DNA of 64,000 nt from Mariniradius saccharolyticus AK6 (GTDB taxonomy: Bacteria > Bacteroidota > Bacteroidia > Cytophagales > Cyclobacteriaceae): assembly GCF_000330725.2 (NCBI RefSeq), contig NZ_AMZY02000018.1, positions 62,001-126,000 on the forward strand, in the 5' to 3' direction. Below the pieces are notes generated by a model. The model saw only the letters and a program-made list of their open reading frames with translations. It ran no database searches and was not told the origin of the DNA. Shown here piece after piece: positions 51,722 through 59,174 of this stretch (position 1 is the first letter of the stretch; every line of letters begins with the position of its first letter). A program made the translations under genes and the position numbers.

Positions 51722-54352
51722 ATGAAAGCAAAGGATATAAGAACTCAGTTCATTGATTTTTTCAAATCCAAAGGCCATACCTACATTCCCTCGTCGCCGA
51801 TAGTGGTCAAAAATGACCCCACTTTGATGTTTACCAACGCAGGGATGAACCAATTCAAGGATTATATCCTTGGCAACGAAACCCCAAAAGCCACCCGTGT
51901 GGCCAATAGCCAAAAATGCCTTCGCGTATCCGGCAAACACAATGACTTGGAGGAAGTGGGCGTGGATACCTACCACCACACGATGTTTGAGATGCTTGGC
52001 AACTGGTCCTTTGGGGATTATTTCAAGAAGGAAGCCATCGAATGGGCTTGGGAACTGCTGACCGAAGTCTACAAGCTCCCCAAGGATAGGCTTTACGTGT
52101 CAGTCTTCGGCGGGGATGCCGGCGACAAGCTCGGAAAGGACATGGAGGCATTCCAGCTTTGGAGCCAAATCGTGCCCGAAAGCCGCATTCTATTTGGCAA
52201 CAAGAAAGACAACTTTTGGGAAATGGGCGATACAGGTCCCTGCGGCCCCTGTTCCGAAATCCATATCGACCTCAGGTCTGATGCCGAGCGTCAGCAGGTA
52301 GAAGGCTATACGCTGGTCAACAATGACCATCCCCAGGTCATCGAAATCTGGAACCTGGTCTTTATGCAGTTTAACCGTCTCGCTGATGGCAGCCTGAAGG
52401 AACTGCCGGCGAAGCACGTCGATACGGGTATGGGCTTTGAGCGCCTGGTGCGCGCCATCCAAGCCAAGTCATCCAACTACGATTCAGATATTTTCACCCC
52501 ATTTATCCAGTTTATCGAGAAAAAGTCCGGCAAGCAGTACGGCTTGGACGAGAAGGTGGATATTGCGATGCGGGTGATAGTGGACCATATCCGCGCGATC
52601 TCATTCTCCATCGCGGACGGACAGCTGCCTTCCAATAACAAAGCTGGATACGTGATCCGCAGGATTTTGAGAAGAGCGGTCCGTTATGGGTATACTTTTT
52701 TGGGTTTCCACAAGCCGTTTTTGTACGAGTTGCTGCCGCTACTTGCCGAGACTTTTGGGGAGATATTTCCCGAATTGGCGGCCCAGCAGGATTTTGTGGC
52801 CAAGGTCATCATGGAGGAGGAGCAGTCCTTCCTGCGTACGCTTGACAACGGGCTCCGCAAATTGGACCAAATCAAGGAAGAACTCCATCAGTCAGGCAAG
52901 TCCGTGGTGGATGGTAAGATCGCGTTTGAATTGTACGACACCTATGGTTTTCCTTTGGATTTAACTTCTTTGATTGCAAGGGAAAATGGGTTCTCCGTGG
53001 ATGAGAAAGGCTTTGCCGCAGAAATGGATATCCAGAAGAACCGATCCCGTGCGGCAGCCGAACAGGAGACTGGCGATTGGGTGATTGTAAATGCTGAGGA
53101 AGGTGTCGAGTTCATCGGGTATGATTACCTCGAATCCCAATCCCGCATCGTCAAATACCGTCAGATCACCGACAAGAAAGGGGACCGCTTCCAAATCGTG
53201 TTGGACAGGACGCCGTTCTATGCCGAAAGCGGCGGACAGGTCGGTGACCAAGGTTGGTTGATAAATGGTGCCGAGACTGTCAAGGTACTCGACACAAAGA
53301 AAGAAAACGACCTCATCGTGCATTTTGTGGACAAGTTGCCCAGTCAATTCGATGCCACATTCCAGTCAAAAGTAGATGCTGCCAAGAGAAAGGATAGCAT
53401 GAACAACCACTCGGCGACGCACCTTCTACACGCGGCACTCAAGCAGGTCTTGGGCGACCACGTCCAACAAAAAGGCTCCTTGGTCAATGAGGAACTGCTG
53501 CGCTTCGACTTTTCCCATTTCTCCAAAATGACGGAAGAGGAAATCGCCCAGGTAGAGTCCATAGTCAATGCAAAAATCAGGGAAAACATCGCGCTTTACG
53601 AGCAGCGGAATGTACCAATCGCAGAGGCAAAGAAACAAGGTGCGACGGCCTTGTTTGGCGAAAAATATGGGGATTTTGTCCGTTTGATTACCTTTGATCC
53701 ACAGTTTTCAGTAGAACTTTGTGGTGGGACGCACGTATCTGCCACAGGTGTTATTGGTTTATTCAAGATTGTTTCCGAAAGCTCTATTGCCGCGGGCGTG
53801 AGGAGAATCGAAGCCATTACGGCCAAGACTGCCGAGGATTTCGTCAATTCACAGTTGGAGTTGATCAAGGAAATCGGGGAAATGCTGAAAAGCCCAAGGG
53901 ATTTGAAAAAGTCCGTGGAAACATTGGTACAGGAACGAAACGAGCTCAAAAAAGAAATCGAATTCCTCCATGCCCAACAGGCAGCTGCCATCAAGCAGCA
54001 ATTGATAGCAGCGAAGGAGCAAAGGAATGGTTTCAACCTGATTATTTCCCAAGTCAAATTACCGTCCGCGGAATCGCTCAAGAAGCTTGCCTATGAGCTG
54101 AAAAATGAGGTGGCGGATGTGGTGGTGGTGCTTGCCGCAGAAATTGAGGGCAAGCCGCAAATTGCCGTGATCCTTCAGGAAAGCCTTGTCGATTCGCTAG
54201 GGCTCAATGCAGGCCAAATGGTCCGCGACTTGGCCAAGGAAATCCAAGGTGGGGGAGGAGGACAGCCTTTCTTCGCTACTGCAGGTGGTAAAGACCTTGC
54301 AGGCCTGCCCAAAGTGGTGCAAAAGGCAATCGAAATGTTTGCCGGTCGTTAG
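51722..54352 (+). CDS. alaS: Alanyl-tRNA synthetase
   Basis: This 876-residue class II synthetase charges tRNA-Ala. Its N-terminus 'IRTQFIDFFKSKGHTYIPSS' and 'FTNAGMNQFKDYILGN' form the catalytic core; 'GMGFERLVRAIQAKSSNYDSD' the tRNA-binding motif; the editing domain carries the zinc residues 'NNHSATHLLHAALK' and 'ELCGGTHVSATGVI'; and the DHHA1/C-Ala domain ends the protein. The length is normal. gatB follows after 59 bases. Confidence 0.98.
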   Translation: MKAKDIRTQFIDFFKSKGHTYIPSSPIVVKNDPTLMFTNAGMNQFKDYILGNETPKATRVANSQKCLRVSGKHNDLEEVGVDTYHHTMFEMLGNWSFGDYFKKEAIEWAWELLTEVYKLPKDRLYVSVFGGDAGDKLGKDMEAFQLWSQIVPESRILFGNKKDNFWEMGDTGPCGPCSEIHIDLRSDAERQQVEGYTLVNNDHPQVIEIWNLVFMQFNRLADGSLKELPAKHVDTGMGFERLVRAIQAKSSNYDSDIFTPFIQFIEKKSGKQYGLDEKVDIAMRVIVDHIRAISFSIADGQLPSNNKAGYVIRRILRRAVRYGYTFLGFHKPFLYELLPLLAETFGEIFPELAAQQDFVAKVIMEEEQSFLRTLDNGLRKLDQIKEELHQSGKSVVDGKIAFELYDTYGFPLDLTSLIARENGFSVDEKGFAAEMDIQKNRSRAAAEQETGDWVIVNAEEGVEFIGYDYLESQSRIVKYRQITDKKGDRFQIVLDRTPFYAESGGQVGDQGWLINGAETVKVLDTKKENDLIVHFVDKLPSQFDATFQSKVDAAKRKDSMNNHSATHLLHAALKQVLGDHVQQKGSLVNEELLRFDFSHFSKMTEEEIAQVESIVNAKIRENIALYEQRNVPIAEAKKQGATALFGEKYGDFVRLITFDPQFSVELCGGTHVSATGVIGLFKIVSESSIAAGVRRIEAITAKTAEDFVNSQLELIKEIGEMLKSPRDLKKSVETLVQERNELKKEIEFLHAQQAAAIKQQLIAAKEQRNGFNLIISQVKLPSAESLKKLAYELKNEVADVVVVLAAEIEGKPQIAVILQESLVDSLGLNAGQMVRDLAKEIQGGGGGQPFFATAGGKDLAGLPKVVQKAIEMFAGR

Positions 54353-54390
54353 TGGAATAACAACCCTTCGATTTGGTTTTGGAATAATAT

Positions 54391-54407
54391 GGGGCCATTT
54401 TGGCCCC
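54391..54407 (+). promoter_or_regulatory. Hairpin overlapping the gatB translation start region
   Basis: GGGGCCA (54391-54397) pairs with TGGCCCC (54401-54407) around TTT, a 7-bp GC-rich stem ending only 4 bases before the gatB ATG at 54412. It has no U-tract, so it is more likely an mRNA structure affecting gatB translation than a terminator. Confidence 0.45.
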
Positions 54408-54411
54408 GAAG

Positions 54412-55884
54412 ATGGAAAAAGAAATGCTTTCAGCGGAAATAACAAGTAAGTACGAACTGGTGGTGGGATTAGAGGTGCATGCCCAACTGCTCACCAAAAG
54501 CAAGATTTTCGCGACAGATACAACTGAGTTTGGAAAGATGCCCAACACCCAAATCTCCGTCATCACTTTGGGCCATCCCGGCACTTTACCAAAGGTAAAT
54601 TCTCGGGTGGTCGAGTATGCGATGAAGATGGGATTGGCTTGCGGCTGCGAAATCACCCGCCACAATGTTTTTGCTAGGAAAAATTATTTTTATCCCGACC
54701 TTCCCAAAGGCTTTCAGACCACCCAAGACAAAAATCCGATCTGTGTAGGAGGCTTCGTTCCGATCACCCTTCCTGATGGCACCGAGAAATCCATCGCGTT
54801 GACGCGCATCCATATGGAGGAAGATGCTGGGAAGTCAATCCATCTCGCGGAGGAACCAGATACCCTAGTAGATTTCAACAGGGCGGGAGTGCCTTTGATC
54901 GAGATCGTGTCCGAACCGGACATCAGGTCCTCTGAAGAGGCTTATGCCTATTTGGTGGAGATCAAAAAGCTTGTCCGTTACCTGGAGATTTGTGATGGAA
55001 ACATGGAAGAGGGTTCCATGCGCTGCGACGCCAACGTCTCCGTGAGGCTTCGGGGAGCAAAGGAATACGGAAAAAAGGTTGAGGTTAAAAACATGAATTC
55101 CTTTCGAAACGTCGCAAGAGCCATTGAACATGAGTTCGAAAGACAGGTCGAATTGGTGGAAGTGGGCAAGGAGATTGTTTCCGAAACGAGGACCTTTGAT
55201 GCCAACACCGGAACTACGGCCAGTATGCGTACCAAGGAGGACCTCAACGATTATCGATATTTCCCAGAGCCTGATTTGAGTCCGGTGGTGATTTCAGAAG
55301 AGTGGTTGGAAAGCGTAAAGGCATCCATGCCCCCATTGCCAAGGGAATTGTACCACAAATTTGTAGACAAATACGGGCTTCCGGGGTATGATGCCGGGGT
55401 ATTGACGGATTCCAAAGAGATCGCCATGTACTTTGAGGAACTTTGCCACCATACCAGCAGCTTCAAGGCCGCATCCAATTGGGTGATGGGACCTGTGAAG
55501 TCATACCTCAACGAGCATAACGAACATATTTCGGATTTCCCGATTCCGGCAAAAAGCCTCGCGGAATTGATCGACATGATAGATGCGGGCAAAGTCAGCT
55601 TTTCTGCGGCCTCTCAAAAGATCTACCCCGAAATGCTGCAGGATACCACCCACTCGCCTTTGCAAATCGCCCAAGCCCAGAACTTGATCCAAGAAAGTGA
55701 CGAAGGGTCGCTTTTGCCCATCGTGGAAAGTGTCCTCGCTGAGAATGCCGCCAAAGTCGCCGAATACCGCTCAGGCAAAAAAGGACTCATCGGAATGTTT
55801 ATGGGCCAGGTGATGAAAAAATCCGAGGGTAAAGCTGACCCCAAAGTTGCAACAAAACTATTGACAGAATTACTTGAAAATTGA
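54412..55884 (+). CDS. gatB: Aspartyl/glutamyl-tRNA amidotransferase subunit B
   Basis: This ~490-residue subunit of the GatCAB complex transfers ammonia onto misacylated Glu-tRNA-Gln or Asp-tRNA-Asn. Diagnostic parts are 'YELVVGLEVHAQLLTKSKIF', 'KNYFYPDLPKGFQTTQ', 'MEEDAGKSIHL', 'DFNRAGVPLIEIVSEPDIRS', 'GSMRCDANVSVR', and a C-terminal YqeY-like domain ('LAENAAKVAEYRSGKKGLIG'). ATG 54412 (MEKEM) is preferred to TTG 54400. It is followed after 3 bases by the TlpA-like gene. Confidence 0.97.
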   Translation: MEKEMLSAEITSKYELVVGLEVHAQLLTKSKIFATDTTEFGKMPNTQISVITLGHPGTLPKVNSRVVEYAMKMGLACGCEITRHNVFARKNYFYPDLPKGFQTTQDKNPICVGGFVPITLPDGTEKSIALTRIHMEEDAGKSIHLAEEPDTLVDFNRAGVPLIEIVSEPDIRSSEEAYAYLVEIKKLVRYLEICDGNMEEGSMRCDANVSVRLRGAKEYGKKVEVKNMNSFRNVARAIEHEFERQVELVEVGKEIVSETRTFDANTGTTASMRTKEDLNDYRYFPEPDLSPVVISEEWLESVKASMPPLPRELYHKFVDKYGLPGYDAGVLTDSKEIAMYFEELCHHTSSFKAASNWVMGPVKSYLNEHNEHISDFPIPAKSLAELIDMIDAGKVSFSAASQKIYPEMLQDTTHSPLQIAQAQNLIQESDEGSLLPIVESVLAENAAKVAEYRSGKKGLIGMFMGQVMKKSEGKADPKVATKLLTELLEN

Positions 55885-55887
55885 GCA

Positions 55888-57003
55888 ATGAGATATTTGA
55901 ACCAAATCTCCCTTATCATCGCGTTTGCAGCTTTGTTTTCCTGCAAACAGGTAACCAAAGAATCCTTTGACGGAAATGTGACTGTACGTGGCACTTTGTC
56001 CAATGTCCCCTCCGGAAAGCTTGTGCTGATGAAGTATGTCGATCAAAGTACCGAGACGGTACAGGAGATACCGCTAGCAAACGGTGACTTTGAACTTGAG
56101 GTGACACTTGACCAGGCCGGGTTTTTTGACTTGGACTTGGGTGGCAAAAAGACCGTAAAACTTGCCCTCTATGCCGAGGATGTAGACTTGAGCTACGATT
56201 TCACCGATGAAAACAGCCTCAAAGTCGAAGGCTCGGTAGATTCTCAGAATCTTCAGAAGATTGAGGCGCTCGTTGCTGAGTACCAAAACCAAATCAACGA
56301 ACTCAATACGGCCTATTTTGAGGCGATGAGCAAAAGGGACCAAGAGGCCATTGTGGGTATTCAAACCAAAGCGCAGGACCTGGAGATCAAGCAGTCGGAA
56401 AAAGTAAAAACTGTCCTCAGTGAAATGAAGGATAGTTTCGCCGCACTCGCAGGCGTGTCCATGCTCAATCCCAAAGTTGATTTCCAATTTATAGACGAGC
56501 TCGTGGCGGGTTTGGACCAACAGTACCCTAACAACAAGATGATCAATGCCATGAAGGCGCAGTTGGACGATATGCGGGCGCTTTCTATCGGGCAAGTAGC
56601 ACCAGAGATCGCCCTTCCCAACCCAAATGGTGAGTTGATCAAACTTTCTGACCTGAGGGGGAAATATGTGCTGATTGACTTTTGGGCAGCTTGGTGCAAA
56701 CCATGTCGGGAGGAGAACCCTAACGTTGTCAGGCTTTACAACCAATACAAAGACAAAGGCTTCGAGGTGTTTGGAGTATCCTTGGACAGGACCAAAGAAG
56801 CTTGGGTCAAAGCCATTGCAGACGACAACCTGACTTGGACACATGTATCCGACCTCAAGTACTTCAATTCCGAAGCTGCAGCCCTTTATCAGATAAATGC
56901 CATTCCGGCGACCTACATGCTCGATCCGGAGGGAAAGATAATTGCCAAAGACCTGCGCGGCGCCAGCTTGGAAAACAAGCTAAAGGAGCTGTTTGGGGAA
57001 TAA
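55888..57003 (+). CDS. TlpA-like thioredoxin-fold lipoprotein
   Basis: This 371-residue exported redox protein has a lipoprotein signal ('LIIAFAALFSCKQVTKE', Cys about residue 19), an N-terminal DUF4369-like beta domain ('VTVRGTLSNVPSGKLVLM'), a helical linker, and a C-terminal TlpA/ResA thioredoxin domain with 'DFWAAWCKPCREENPNVV' (redox CxxC) and 'INAIPATYMLDPEGKII' (cis-Pro). It could reduce or oxidise disulfides of periplasmic proteins or take part in cytochrome maturation. gatB precedes it by 3 bases, so it is co-transcribed with tRNA genes; a terminator follows. Confidence 0.92.
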   Translation: MRYLNQISLIIAFAALFSCKQVTKESFDGNVTVRGTLSNVPSGKLVLMKYVDQSTETVQEIPLANGDFELEVTLDQAGFFDLDLGGKKTVKLALYAEDVDLSYDFTDENSLKVEGSVDSQNLQKIEALVAEYQNQINELNTAYFEAMSKRDQEAIVGIQTKAQDLEIKQSEKVKTVLSEMKDSFAALAGVSMLNPKVDFQFIDELVAGLDQQYPNNKMINAMKAQLDDMRALSIGQVAPEIALPNPNGELIKLSDLRGKYVLIDFWAAWCKPCREENPNVVRLYNQYKDKGFEVFGVSLDRTKEAWVKAIADDNLTWTHVSDLKYFNSEAAALYQINAIPATYMLDPEGKIIAKDLRGASLENKLKELFGE

Positions 57004-57012
57004 TCTATCCCG

Positions 57013-57056
57013 AAAAAGGCCCTGCCATCCATTGGTATGGCCTTTTGTATTTTTTA
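57013..57056 (+). terminator. Intrinsic terminator after the TlpA-like gene
   Basis: AAAAAGGCC (57013-57021) pairs with GGCCTTTT (57039-57046), followed by GTATTTTTT. It ends the alaS-gatB-tlpA unit. Confidence 0.8.
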
Positions 57057-57110
57057 CATAAAATTTGTATGCCAAATTGGTCTTGCAAACCTTTGAATAA
57101 AATTTTCGAT

Positions 57111-57118
57111 TAGATTTG
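57111..57118 (+). promoter_or_regulatory. Possible promoter -7 box for the exported LRR operon
   Basis: TAGATTTG matches the Bacteroidota TAnnTTTG consensus 146 bases upstream of the first gene. A TTTG at 57092-57095 is 15 bases upstream, shorter than the usual 19-21. It is the best candidate in this 260-base AT-rich gap, but not proven. Confidence 0.4.
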
Positions 57119-57263
57119 TGCAACTTTAAAAAAAGGGTCATTTGATGGGTTTTCATCGAAACTAGAGCTGCCAAATACATAAAATAGGTGTGCAAATCTC
57201 GATCAAAATTCTATATTGTGGCTAAAAAAATAAACTCAATTTATATATCTCAACCGATCAATT

Positions 57264-57737
57264 ATGAAAAAAAGAACCATCCAATCAAGCCTTGGCAAAT
57301 TTGCTATGATCGCCTTGGTGGGCCTTCTAGCAATGGGTGCATGTAAGAGCAAGAAGAAAGTTGCTGCAGCACCGGAGCCTGCTCCAGTTGAAGAAGTAAA
57401 GCCCACACCTCCACCAGCACCACCAGCAGGACCTTCTGCTGAAGAGGTGGCTGTAAGTAAATTGGAGAACTATTTTAACAGCGTTGCCAATTCTTCCAAC
57501 GTTGATGCCGCCAACAGGACTATCAATGAGGCAAAGGGCATGTTTTCAAACCCAAATACACCTGTGTTGATTGTAATCCATGAGGATGGAGGAGTGAAGG
57601 ACTATGACGAGCCTACCACGATCGACAAATACCTCAACTATTTGAAAGACACCAAAAAGAACCTGAACTTCATCTCCGACATTAAGTTGGACGGAAGCGG
57701 GAAGGTATCTGAATTGGAGCTTCGTCGTAAAAAGTAA
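57264..57737 (+). CDS. Lipoprotein, first gene of a four-gene exported operon
   Basis: This 157-residue protein has a lipoprotein signal ('IALVGLLAMGACKSKKK', Cys about residue 27), an Ala/Pro/Glu-rich linker (residues 35-60) and a ~95-residue domain: 'SKLENYFNSVANSSNVDAAN' then 'HEDGGVKDYDEPTTIDKYL' and 'DIKLDGSGKVSELELRRKK'. The last part looks like the NTF2-like or related alpha-beta domain that is repeated in the next genes, with 'KLENYF' and 'DKYLNYL' helices. It is the first of four genes, 22 bases before the next. No function is known. Confidence 0.75.
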   Translation: MKKRTIQSSLGKFAMIALVGLLAMGACKSKKKVAAAPEPAPVEEVKPTPPPAPPAGPSAEEVAVSKLENYFNSVANSSNVDAANRTINEAKGMFSNPNTPVLIVIHEDGGVKDYDEPTTIDKYLNYLKDTKKNLNFISDIKLDGSGKVSELELRRKK

Positions 57738-57759
57738 TCACTCGAAAAACACTATAAAA

Positions 57760-58338
57760 ATGAAAAAACATATTTCCCTCTTTCTGGTGCTTTTCTTGGC
57801 ATTTGCATCAGTATCCCTGGCCCAGTCAGACAATATCAGCCCAGCCAGAAAACAAGCCATCGATTCTTTAGCGCTTGAGAAAGTAAAGGACTTGAGTAAG
57901 TACATTTCCATTATTGGAAGCAAGGAGACACAATTCTCCGAGGCAAACCGCGTTATGGACAGGGCCGAGGAGCTTTTTGCTCCTGATGCTGAAATGGGTG
58001 TTTCGTCTATCAACAGAAAAGAAATCGCTTACTATAAAGTAAGAAGATACTTCGAGCGTTTGATGGCTTTGAACTATGACCGTGTCAATATCACTTGGTA
58101 CGACATCCACTATATCTCCGATTTGGAAAGACAGCCTGATGGAAGATACGTGGGGGTAATCACTGTATACCAAAGATTCGAAGGGACATCCATCGAAAGT
58201 GGCATGAACTATAAGGATACTACCAAAAAAGATATCACCATCTACGTCGAGAAAAAACAAACACAAATCGCTGGTAGGACCATCGAGTTTTGGGACGTGA
58301 TGTTGGGTGATATCAGAGTCACTGAAACTTCCGCATGA
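57760..58338 (+). CDS. Exported protein of unknown function, NTF2-like region
   Basis: This 192-residue protein has a signal peptide ('ISLFLVLFLAFASVSLA' then Q) and one domain: helix 'DLSKYISIIGSKETQFSEAN', 'MDRAEELFAPDAEM', helix 'KEIAYYKVRRYFERLMAL', then strands 'VNITWYDIHYISDLERQPDG', 'YVGVITVYQRFEGT' and 'FWDVMLGDIRVTETS'. The helix-helix-strands order and the positions of 'GSKET', 'F..D', 'RRYFE' match the N-terminus of the LRR protein two genes downstream. The next gene starts within its stop (4-base overlap at 58335-58338). Confidence 0.75.
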   Translation: MKKHISLFLVLFLAFASVSLAQSDNISPARKQAIDSLALEKVKDLSKYISIIGSKETQFSEANRVMDRAEELFAPDAEMGVSSINRKEIAYYKVRRYFERLMALNYDRVNITWYDIHYISDLERQPDGRYVGVITVYQRFEGTSIESGMNYKDTTKKDITIYVEKKQTQIAGRTIEFWDVMLGDIRVTETSA

Positions 58339-59174
58339 GAAAAACCTTTTTCTTAATCTTATTACTGATTTCATCATTTGGGTTGGCACCGGGACAGGGA
58401 CTTTTCAGTCCCGGTTCCCCCAAGGATGATGGGAGGTTCGCCGCCTCCACCAAGCAACTCAACCAATTTTTCAGAAGATTCAATGCCGAGGAAAGCCAAG
58501 ACGGCAATATCCGGTATTATGAGGGAAACCCACTCTACCGCGACCGACAGCTGAGAGGCCAATTCATCAGTATCCTGTTTGACAACGAAACCTCAGGAAT
58601 TCCAAGAGAGCTTAAGACTGATTTCATGAAGGAAGTCCTCTCCGAGGCATATCCCCAATACCTCAATTTCCATCGGGAGGATTGGTTTGCCGAGGTAACG
58701 GCCGTATTCATGTACAATGGGCGACCGGAAGACGTCACACTCTTCCTGAAGATTCAACCTGAGGGATTGGGCTACGAATGGGTCATCGACAAGGTAGTTT
58801 TCCAACCTTTCAAAAACATCTTTAATAAGCCCACCGGTACCGACAAGGGCTTTTTGCATCCTTTGAGCCATGAATTGGGCTTCATGAATCTTCGGAAAGC
58901 CTTTCAAGACACTGACACTCCAGAAGCGTTTACGCCTAAGGAATACACACCAGATTACCTGACTTTGTTTTTGTATGAAATGAAAAAAGGTACGATCAGG
59001 TTTGAAACGATCAAAGACGTCAAGTTTCACTTCTTCCAGATTCGAAATTGGTATTTCGAAGTCAACCAATACAACAGGCCTGGATTCAATACTGGTTGGT
59101 TGATCGGAAATTTGGTTAAATTGAAGCCAGGCGACAAAGAAACCTTACTACGCTACATCTATGATCAGAAATAG
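58335..59174 (+). CDS. Exported protein of unknown function, third gene of the operon
   Basis: This 279-residue protein has a signal peptide ('TFFLILLLISSFGLAPG') and a soluble mature part with 'STKQLNQFFRRFNAEESQDG', 'HREDWFAEVTAVFMYNGRPE', 'YEWVIDKVVFQPFKNIFN' and C-terminal 'FFQIRNWYFEVNQYNRPGF'. The N-terminal helix plus beta pattern resembles the same NTF2-like region as the neighbours, but no family is identified. The 3' end overlaps the LRR gene by 14 bases, so three of the four genes are coupled in translation. Confidence 0.75.
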   Translation: MRKTFFLILLLISSFGLAPGQGLFSPGSPKDDGRFAASTKQLNQFFRRFNAEESQDGNIRYYEGNPLYRDRQLRGQFISILFDNETSGIPRELKTDFMKEVLSEAYPQYLNFHREDWFAEVTAVFMYNGRPEDVTLFLKIQPEGLGYEWVIDKVVFQPFKNIFNKPTGTDKGFLHPLSHELGFMNLRKAFQDTDTPEAFTPKEYTPDYLTLFLYEMKKGTIRFETIKDVKFHFFQIRNWYFEVNQYNRPGFNTGWLIGNLVKLKPGDKETLLRYIYDQK

